From positions 1 through 10,936 of the forward strand of contig CAMPCG010000068.1 in NCBI GenBank assembly GCA_946644025.1: a stretch of DNA of 10,936 bases. The letters are read 5' to 3'. This document shows, piece after piece, positions 6,253-10,936 of the stretch. The DNA comes from an uncultured Prevotellaceae bacterium (GTDB taxonomy: Bacteria > Bacteroidota > Bacteroidia > Bacteroidales > Bacteroidaceae). Both the position numbers and the translations under genes were made by a program. The notes beneath the pieces are model-generated. The model made no database searches. It had not been told where the DNA came from and saw only the letters and a program-made list of their open reading frames with translations. Numbering within the stretch: position 1 is the first letter of the stretch; each line of letters starts with the position of its first letter.

Positions 6253-7662
6253 TCACCTCACCGTGTCGTTCAGGTTGCGGCTGAGGAAGAAGTTGCGTGT
6301 CCAGGCGAAGTAGGTGGCCACGCCGGCGGCGTTGACCATCACCACGGTCCAGAAAGCGGCGGCGTAGCCCATCATCTCGGCGATGACGCCCCCGGCCAGT
6401 ATGCCCAGGCCCATGCCCGCGTCCCACGAGACGAGGATGGTGCTGTTGGCCGTGCCGCGCCGGTTGTTGTGGGCCACGCAGATGGTCATGTTCTGGAAGG
6501 CGGGCCACAGGTGGCCGTTGCCCAGGCCGATGAGCAGCGCCGAGGCGTAGTAGGAGGCGTGGGTGATGAAGGAGGAGAGACCCGCCGCTGACGCGCCGGG
6601 AATGGTGGCGAGGCCCGCCGCTGACGCGCCGGGAATGGTGGCTGCGAGCGTGGGGCCGGCTATGAAGAGCGTGTAGCCCACGAGCGAGATACACATCCCC
6701 TCGGCGGCGTTGTGCGTCAGCCGTCCCTGCCTGAGCGCCTTGCTGCCCAGCAGGCGCGACACCATCAGCCCCAGGGAGCAGAGCATGAAGTAGGTGCCCG
6801 TGCCGCCGGTCATGCCCAGCTCCTCCTTGCCGTAGATGGCCAGGTAGTTGCTCAGCACGCCGAAGCTGAAGCCGAAGGCCAGCATGTTCACACCCAGCAG
6901 CCAGCCACGCAGCAGGAAGAAGCGGTCGAGGCGTAATAGCGATAGACCCTCCCCCGGCCCCTCCCTGGAGGGAGGGGAGTAGTTACCTTTTCCATTAGTC
7001 GTCTCTGCGGCAGAGCTAACCACTCCCCTCCCTGCAGGGAGGGGCCGGGGGGGGGTCTGGTGGGTCTGGTGGGTCTGGTGGGTCTGGTGGGTCGTTCCGT
7101 CCACCGCCAGCCCTGTCAGGGCCACGGCGAGGGCTATCCAGAAGAGCAGCTCGAAGCTGCCCGAGAGGTGGTAGAGCCAGATGCCCACGGTGGGGGCGAT
7201 GGCCATGGCCAGGTTGTTGCTCAGTCCGTAGTAGCCTATCCCCTCCGTGCGGCGCGACGACGGCAGCACGTCGATGGCCATCGTAGAGTTGGCCACGGTG
7301 AGCGCGCCGAAGGGCCCGCCGTGAAGGGTGCGCACGATGGTGAACAGCAGCAGCGTAGACGCCGCCAGGTAGCCAGCAAAGAAGATGGCGAAGGCCGTGA
7401 AGCACACCATGAGCACCGTCTTACGGGGGAACGTGTCGATCAGGTAGCCGCTGAACGGGCGGAAGAGCAGCGCCGTGACCGTGTAGCCCGACAGCACCAG
7501 GCCTATCACGTCCTTCGTGGCACCGAAGTGCTCGCTCAGGTAGAGCGGCAGCAGCGGAGTGAGCACGTAGAAGGCGAAGAACAGCGCGAAGTTCGCCGTC
7601 ATCACCTTGCAGTAGTTGCGGTTCCAGAGTCGTTCCATCGGGGCAGTATCGTTATTACTCAT
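6253..7662 (-). CDS. MFS transporter with repeat-derived loop insertions
   Basis: A 469-residue major facilitator superfamily permease of the inner membrane. Hydrophobic segments fit 12 helices. Motif A is seen after the second helix as SGYLIDTFPRKTV (71-83, with D76, R80, K81), and an arginine-bearing IVRTLHGGPFGAL segment (109-121) fits the fourth helix. The start at the ATG 7662 (MSNNDTAPMERLWNRNYCK) is favoured because the longer frame to 7719 runs into the leader. At about 470 residues it is roughly 60-70 longer than typical for this group. The excess is two insertions: residues about 191-240 (four THQ units, then PPRPLPAGRGVVSSAAE... and SPPSREGPGEG) in the central loop between helices 6 and 7, and a doubled ATIPGASAAGL (341-362) in a later loop. 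Both keep frame, so function is probably retained. Substrate unknown; drug or sugar efflux are possible. Confidence 0.88.
   Translation of the reverse strand: MSNNDTAPMERLWNRNYCKVMTANFALFFAFYVLTPLLPLYLSEHFGATKDVIGLVLSGYTVTALLFRPFSGYLIDTFPRKTVLMVCFTAFAIFFAGYLAASTLLLFTIVRTLHGGPFGALTVANSTMAIDVLPSSRRTEGIGYYGLSNNLAMAIAPTVGIWLYHLSGSFELLFWIALAVALTGLAVDGTTHQTHQTHQTHQTPPRPLPAGRGVVSSAAETTNGKGNYSPPSREGPGEGLSLLRLDRFFLLRGWLLGVNMLAFGFSFGVLSNYLAIYGKEELGMTGGTGTYFMLCSLGLMVSRLLGSKALRQGRLTHNAAEGMCISLVGYTLFIAGPTLAATIPGASAAGLATIPGASAAGLSSFITHASYYASALLIGLGNGHLWPAFQNMTICVAHNNRRGTANSTILVSWDAGMGLGILAGGVIAEMMGYAAAFWTVVMVNAAGVATYFAWTRNFFLSRNLNDTVR
6581..6642. repeat. 33-bp tandem duplication in the MFS gene
   Basis: 29 identical bases (CCCGCCGCTGACGCGCCGGG...) at 6581-6609 recur at 6614-6642, an offset of 33 bp. 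As the offset is a multiple of three, the protein gains an 11-residue direct repeat, ATIPGASAAGL. The unit itself is a near-palindrome (CCCG...CGGG ends). Confidence 0.9.
6951..7051. repeat. Palindromic element inserted in the MFS gene
   Basis: The arms 6951-6985 and 7017-7051 are complementary over 35 bases with two mismatches (CCCCCGGCCCCTCCCTG at the outer end). The 31-nt loop holds the dyad CTCTGC-G-GCAGAG (7003-7015) and the shared core TGCGGCAGAGCTAACC. Its layout and loop match the intergenic elements at 2772-2856 and 5128-5200. It is read through in frame, giving a Pro/Gly/Ser-rich segment. Confidence 0.88.
7053..7093. repeat. 9-bp (GGGTCTGGT)n microsatellite in the MFS gene
   Basis: Four and a half copies of GGGTCTGGT adjoin the palindrome's right arm. 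On the coding strand each unit encodes Thr-His-Gln. The period is a multiple of three, so gain or loss of units changes loop length without a frameshift. Confidence 0.9.
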
Positions 7663-7698
7663 GTCTGTTCCTGATAAGTCGAGATAATAATTATTACT

Positions 7699-7801
7699 GT
7701 AGGAGGCGACGTGTCTCACGTCGCAGCGGTAGGCTGGGTGACGACGTGTCTCACGTCGCAGCAGTCTGCCGGGTTGCGACGTGGGACACGTCGCCTCCTA
7801 C
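7699..7801. repeat. Triple CGACGTG hairpin array in the MFS leader
   Basis: A 27-bp inverted repeat with one mismatch (7699-7725 against 7775-7801, ends GTAGGAGGCGACGTG) encloses a third copy of the inner motif. Each copy is itself a 7-bp hairpin CGACGTG-NNN-CACGTCG, at 7707-7723, 7742-7758 and 7777-7793. All three lie between the promoter at 7812-7843 and the MFS start, so they would be in the mRNA leader or act as DNA dyads just below the promoter. Confidence 0.85.
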
Positions 7802-7811
7802 TTGTGCGGTG

Positions 7812-7843
7812 CAAAGGTACGGCTTTTTGCCGACGTGGCCAAA
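7812..7843 (-). promoter_or_regulatory. Bacteroidetes promoter for the MFS gene
   Basis: TTTG (7843-7840) followed after 20 nt by TACCTTTG (7819-7812) on the minus strand fits the Bacteroidetes consensus fully. Transcription should start near 7805, giving a leader of about 143 nt that begins almost exactly at the CGACGTG hairpin array. Confidence 0.8.
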
Positions 7844-7895
7844 CCGGAGGAGGGGGAAAACATTTGGCCGCCGATGCTCACGCACCAGCGGCCTG

Positions 7896-7974
7896 AAAAA
7901 ACCTTACTTATTTACACCCCGCCGCATGTTTGCCCTCGGCAGGGGTGTCTCGTCAGCGGCCCGGGCGGCCGCTG
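7896..7974 (-). terminator. Two hairpins and U-tract after the 55-aa ORF
   Basis: Just past the small ORF's stop is a perfect 8-bp hairpin (7954-7961 with 7967-7974, CAGCGGCC type). A longer stem follows, 7914-7924 with 7937-7948 (ACACCCC and GCCG pairing with CGGC and GGGGTGT, one bulged base). A run of six T on the minus strand at 7901-7896 follows 12 nt later. This probably ends the 10236-7983 transcript and isolates it from the MFS promoter. Confidence 0.65.
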
Positions 7975-7982
7975 TGTGGGAA

Positions 7983-8150
7983 TTATTCCTCGTCGTCCCA
8001 GAAGTCGGAGCCGCGGCGGGAGAGCACGTCGCGCTCGTCACTTACGCCGTTGGCCTCGTTCTTGTCGAGATGTAAGGAATTGACCATCATCTGCTGCAAC
8101 TCTATGTGAAGTACTTTGGTTGCGGGTGTGATATACTGTTTCTTGTTCAT
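7983..8150 (-). CDS. Small 55-aa protein ending RRGSDFWDDEE
   Basis: Translation begins MNKKQYITPATKVLHIELQQ and ends DVLSRRGSDFWDDEE. A clear AAGGAG lies 9 nt before the ATG, right after the stop of the upstream secreted-protein gene (16-bp gap), so the two are likely co-transcribed and co-translated. The form, a basic start with YI.P..KV, an amphipathic middle, then a turn to an acidic FWDDEE end, is one I associate with short, uncharacterised Bacteroidales/Prevotella proteins. No signal peptide or membrane segment is visible. Function is unknown; a peptide precursor, a partner of the neighbouring exported protein or a regulatory peptide are all possible. That it is a real gene is well supported by ribosome binding site, spacing and the terminator behind it. 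Confidence 0.75.
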   Translation of the reverse strand: MNKKQYITPATKVLHIELQQMMVNSLHLDKNEANGVSDERDVLSRRGSDFWDDEE

Positions 8151-8166
8151 AGCCTTGTTCTCCTTA

Positions 8167-10236
8167 TTACTTGATGATTATTTTCTTTCCGTTTACAATG
8201 TAGAGTCCCTTTGTGGGCTGAGCCACACGCTGACCGTTCAAGTTGTAGTAGCGATCGCTGTTTGAGGTTTTTACCTTGATTGTCTCAATGGCCGTGGCAT
8301 CGCCGAAACCAAAGAACTCGCGGGCGTTGCCGTCGCTGGCAATCTGTAAGTATATCTTTCCTGCACTAAGGCTGCTCTCGCCAATCCAGCGGTAGAAACC
8401 TACCTTGTCGTTCTTGTTGGCCAGCACATAAATGTCATCGCCTACGGCTGTTGTACCATCGGAAACGAGCAAGTCGTTGTTGCCCACAGCTTCGGCCGTA
8501 GCCACTACGGGGACATTGAAAGTGGTAGTTTCAGTTAGTCCCTCCTTGTAGAGGATGACTGGTGTATTTGCAGGTACTTTGTCGATTTCGGTCAGTTGTA
8601 CATTCTCTCCATTTACTTTTGCGGTGTAAGCCGTGATTCCAAGCGCGTCTAAATTCAGAGCTTTTGAACCGTAATAGGTTGCATAACAGGCAGAAGTGAT
8701 GCTCACGCTTTGGCTAAGACGGTAGATGGCAATGTTCTTCTGTGGACTTGCATAGCAAGCAAAGCGGGGACTTCCAGAGTTATACTGTATGTATCTGTCT
8801 GTGTTTACAGATGCACTACTTGTGGGGTAGTATTTGTTAATAATTTTGGCAACACCGTTGCTTATGTTTATAGTCCATTTCTCACTATCTCTTGTAACTG
8901 TTTCACTTTCATCCAACTCATTGTCATAGCCTCCTAAGTGGAGATAGTTGTTGGAGAGACTCGACTGTAGTGTCCAAGCCCCCTCTTCGCCTCCGAGAGT
9001 CAGTATTGCTACATTTTCAGGATCTGTTATAGTGTTTGAGTTGATGCTTACATTGACGGGATTGTGATACTTGTTGGTACCGGTAATGCCGCCCATAGCT
9101 TTGCTTCCACCTTCATAAACCAGAATCAGTTGGTCTCCAACTCTCAATGTGCTGGCATCGGTAACCTTTACAAAGTCGTTGGTCTGCCTGACAAATACCG
9201 TGACATTGTAATTGGCAGTCTTTGTTACTCCATTCTCAGTGTAAGTTACGGTGACAGTCTTTGCTCCAGCTGATGTGAGGTCGGGTGCGGAAACGGTGTA
9301 GTCTGTAACCTCTTTCGTCGTCTCGTCGTCGTAGTTTGCTGTTACTGTCAGTCCTTCATAGCTGAATGTTGAACCAGTGGCAAATTCAGTAGCATAGTCG
9401 CCCGAGAGCGTTATTCCAGTCAGTGTGGCAGGTGCTTTCACCTCTATAGAGTAGGTGGCAGTTTTTGTCACCTCGTTCTCTGTATAGGAAACTGTAACGG
9501 TTTGAGTACCCGTCGTAGACATGTCATAGCCCGAGAATGTGGCATCTTCTGTAACATCAGCTGTCTGTTCATCTTCGTAAGTTGCTGTTACAGTCATTCC
9601 GTTATGAGAGAATGTGTCTCCTTGATGGAATACGGTGGGATAATCGCCACTGAGGGCAATGGACTCAAGTGTTGATGTATAGTCGATATAATACTCGACC
9701 TTGCTGACTGTGACAAGACCGTTGCTGGAACCACTGGCACAGTCAATCTCTACCTTGTAAAAACTATTTGCTGTGGGTGTGGTAATTGCGAAAGTGTTCA
9801 CTCCAGTTGCAATAGTGGCTGTTATTGTCTGAACGTTTGTAGTGAATTCAGCATCTGAGGCAACATAGAGCTTAAAACTATTTACCTTTCCAGATGTAAA
9901 AGCATCAACAGTAACGGCGACTTTCGTAATTGCTTTATCAATAGCTGCTTTTGTGGTGATAGTTCCTACAGAAGCATAGTTCTTGCGACCACACTTAATC
10001 TGCCCCAAACCAGTAGTATTGGTCCATCCGTTATTGTTATTGTTGAAACTTGTAGCTGTAACAACAAAACCATTATTAGTGGCATCAAAAGAAGCGGTAT
10101 AACTACTGTTACCAGAGTTATAGTCCGAGCCAAACAGTGCGGTCTTATAGACCATTTCTTCACCAAAGGCAGACGTACCCACTCCCACCAGCAATGCCAG
10201 CAGGAGCATCATTTTCATTCGTAAAAGTTTTACCAT
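8167..10236 (-). CDS. Secreted multidomain protein with two Ig-like repeats
   Basis: A 689-residue exported protein. Residues 1-25 are a signal peptide (hydrophobic MMLLLALLVGVGTSAFG, cleavage near G25); M7 (10218) is an equally good start. Residues about 28-185 form a beta-rich, Asn/Thr-rich domain of unknown fold. Residues 189-267 and 271-347 are two related bacterial Ig-like (group 3 type) domains, sharing L..I.LSGDY.T.F..G.TFS..G.TVTA.Y.D and TVTV.YTEN.VTKTA. Residues 352-508 may be a lectin- or beta-trefoil-like region (LGGYDNELDESE..., YIQYNSGSPRFACYA). The rest leads to a C-terminal module YYNLNGQRVAQPTKGLYIVNGKK (663-685), a tail common on secreted Prevotella proteins and reminiscent of type IX secretion sorting domains. 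Surface display or carbohydrate binding is plausible but no catalytic motif is seen. The gene is distinctly more AT-rich than the genes to its left. A 55-aa ORF follows at 16 bp. Confidence 0.88.
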   Translation of the reverse strand: MVKLLRMKMMLLLALLVGVGTSAFGEEMVYKTALFGSDYNSGNSSYTASFDATNNGFVVTATSFNNNNNGWTNTTGLGQIKCGRKNYASVGTITTKAAIDKAITKVAVTVDAFTSGKVNSFKLYVASDAEFTTNVQTITATIATGVNTFAITTPTANSFYKVEIDCASGSSNGLVTVSKVEYYIDYTSTLESIALSGDYPTVFHQGDTFSHNGMTVTATYEDEQTADVTEDATFSGYDMSTTGTQTVTVSYTENEVTKTATYSIEVKAPATLTGITLSGDYATEFATGSTFSYEGLTVTANYDDETTKEVTDYTVSAPDLTSAGAKTVTVTYTENGVTKTANYNVTVFVRQTNDFVKVTDASTLRVGDQLILVYEGGSKAMGGITGTNKYHNPVNVSINSNTITDPENVAILTLGGEEGAWTLQSSLSNNYLHLGGYDNELDESETVTRDSEKWTINISNGVAKIINKYYPTSSASVNTDRYIQYNSGSPRFACYASPQKNIAIYRLSQSVSITSACYATYYGSKALNLDALGITAYTAKVNGENVQLTEIDKVPANTPVILYKEGLTETTTFNVPVVATAEAVGNNDLLVSDGTTAVGDDIYVLANKNDKVGFYRWIGESSLSAGKIYLQIASDGNAREFFGFGDATAIETIKVKTSNSDRYYNLNGQRVAQPTKGLYIVNGKKIIIK

Positions 10237-10281
10237 AATTTGTATAATGTTAGTTGGACAATAAATGCTCCTTTTGCTTTC

Positions 10282-10302
10282 GGGCAGGCGCGGTGCCTGC
10301 CC
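10282..10302. repeat. GGGCAGGC REP-like hairpin
   Basis: GGGCAGGC (10282-10289), loop GCGGT, GCCTGCCC (10295-10302) is a perfect 8-bp GC hairpin, extended on the minus strand by TGTAGGGG at its start. It lies between the small RNA's U-tract and the secreted protein's start. Isolated hairpins of this type are common dispersed repeats in bacterial intergenic DNA. Confidence 0.7.
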
Positions 10303-10334
10303 CCTACATTGGGATGGGCTGTACTAACCTTATA

Positions 10335-10520
10335 TAAAAAAGAAAGCGCAGACCTCCGACATACTCCTGTCCAGGTCTAGCACTACCCTTGTAATCCGTA
10401 TGTTGAAGTCTGCGCACAGGGCGCATACTCCAATGGATTACAGTTTTACTCTTCTTTCCCTTTCGAGGTGCTAGTTCGGACAGGAATTGAGTGTCTCCGT
10501 GCGGGTCCTTCCCGCATTTT
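10335..10520 (-). ncRNA. Structured small RNA, 6S RNA-like
   Basis: An exact Bacteroidetes promoter (10527-10557) precedes about 185 nt of strong nested pairing with no convincing ORF. An early hairpin is GCGGG-AAGGA-CCCGC (about 10501-10515). TCCTGTCC pairs between 10478-10485 and 10365-10372, and CTAGCAC between 10468-10474 and 10377-10383. An asymmetric internal bubble is purine-rich on its 5' side (about 10443-10467). The apical arm has TGTAATCC (10435-10442 with 10390-10397), GTATG/CATAC, and a TGCGC hairpin (10411-10425). The 3' end is TCTGCGC followed by a T-rich tract (about 10345-10330). A long rod with a central bubble, about 185 nt long, is the architecture of 6S RNA, which binds RNA polymerase holoenzyme. 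It could also be another Bacteroidales RNA class such as Bacteroidales-1. RNA gene likely; class uncertain. Confidence 0.7.
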
Positions 10521-10526
10521 CGGGTG

Positions 10527-10557
10527 CAAAGGTACGCAGAAAAAACAAAACCGCAAA
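10527..10557 (-). promoter_or_regulatory. Bacteroidetes promoter for the small RNA
   Basis: TTTG (10557-10554), 19 nt, then TACCTTTG (10534-10527) on the minus strand matches the Bacteroidetes consensus at both boxes with ideal spacing. Transcription should start near 10520, right at the 5' hairpin of the structured RNA. The same transcript, if it reads past the U-tract, would reach the secreted-protein gene at 10236, for which no separate promoter was found. Confidence 0.8.
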
Positions 10558-10832
10558 GTTTTTTCACAACTTTATTAATATAGGGCTTGCAAGTTTGACC
10601 GCTTCGCGTCTTACAAAAACAAATAAAAACCAATAAGTCATCGTTGCCGCTGCCGGCTTGCGGTAGTCCAAACGTCGCTTTTGCCGCGATTTCCCTACGG
10701 CGAAGGGGCAGGCGGTTTGGGTGACGCAGAATATTGGCGTAATGGGCAGTGCTCCCTTCTGTTGATGGGAAAGAGCCGTGGAAAAGTTGTCTTTGCACGT
10801 ATTTTAAATGCAGAAAGGGTAAGGACAATCTA
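10558..10832. other. Intergenic stretch without a recognisable gene
   Basis: Open reading frames cross this stretch on both strands (for example minus-strand 10930-10304 and plus-strand 10681-10905), but they read through the small RNA or the 21-bp repeats and show no family features. I see no ribosome binding site or promoter for a gene, and treat it as non-coding. It may be part of a dispersed repeat. Confidence 0.5.
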
Positions 10833-10916
10833 CAAACCACGTCAGTGTTTGTACAAACGCCGACGTGGTTTGTACAAACGCCGACGTGGTTTGTACAAAC
10901 ACTGACAGCGTTTATA
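10833..10916. repeat. Four 21-bp units with CAAAC/GTTTG dyads
   Basis: Four head-to-tail 21-bp units at 10833-10853, 10854-10874, 10875-10895 and 10896-10916. The middle two are identical (CAAACGCCGACGTGGTTTGT plus A). The outer two keep CAAAC...GTTTG or GTTTA ends but have other 9-base centres (CACGTCAGT and ACTGACAGC). Each junction makes the perfect 12-bp palindrome GTTTGTACAAAC, and each unit can also fold as a hairpin. The array lies near the right edge, so its neighbour on that side is not seen. Confidence 0.9.
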
Positions 10917-10936
10917 AATTTGAGACCCACCCCAAG

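Noticed and set aside
7711..8083. Several overlapping plus-strand ORFs of 61-109 aa
   Set aside because: They read through the CGACGTG hairpins, the MFS promoter and the small ORF's terminator in overlapping frames, with no ribosome binding site.
10833..10916. Possible CRISPR array
   Set aside because: Units are 21 bp head to tail with no 25-40 bp unique spacers, and no cas gene is present.
10304..10930. Long 208-aa minus-strand open frame at the right edge
   Set aside because: It reads through the 21-bp repeats (VCTNHVG units) and the whole structured small RNA with its promoter, and shows no family features.

Overview
The window is chromosomal DNA of a Bacteroidales bacterium, most likely a Prevotellaceae (Prevotella/Segatella-like) species. 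This rests on protein types (DUF4294, DUF3467, a Cbp1-like coiled-coil lipoprotein, a long secreted protein ending in 'YNLNGQRV...GLYIVNGKK'), on several Bacteroidetes promoters (TTTG, 19-20 nt, TAnnTTTG), and on intergenic DNA dominated by short-period repeats and palindromes. No database search was possible, so all family names come from motif recognition.

Layout, left to right. 1-190: tandem copies of a 'TCGGTTTAATCCG' repeat. 191-781 (-): secreted DUF4294 protein whose signal peptide is written in heptamer repeats. 781-1024: heptamer repeat arrays. 1025-3450 (-): XRE/cupin regulator followed by an acyl-CoA synthetase, probably one transcript, with a palindromic element between them. 3613-3930 (-): DUF3467 protein with its own promoter and a structured leader. 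4103-4461 (-): remnant of a toxin-antitoxin pair, an antitoxin-like reading frame running into an out-of-frame tail that looks like the end of a PIN-domain toxin. 4581-5111 (+): LOG-family phosphoribohydrolase, the only plus-strand gene. 5304-6155 (-): coiled-coil lipoprotein. 6253-7662 (-): MFS transporter carrying two repeat-derived insertions in its loops. 7983-8150 (-): unlisted 55-aa small protein directly behind 8167-10236 (-), a 689-aa secreted protein with Ig-like repeats. About 10335-10520 (-): a strongly predicted structured small RNA with its own promoter and U-tract, with 6S RNA-like architecture. 10833-10916: four 21-bp dyad repeats.

There is no single pathway. The regulator and acyl-CoA synthetase form one plausible unit, and the secreted Ig-like protein with its small partner ORF form another. 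The most notable theme is a set of repeat elements (heptamer arrays, long inverted repeats sharing a TGCGG-type loop, CGACGTG hairpins) that sit between genes and have also entered coding sequence: they supply a signal-peptide core in one gene and an approximately 45-residue central loop in the MFS transporter.
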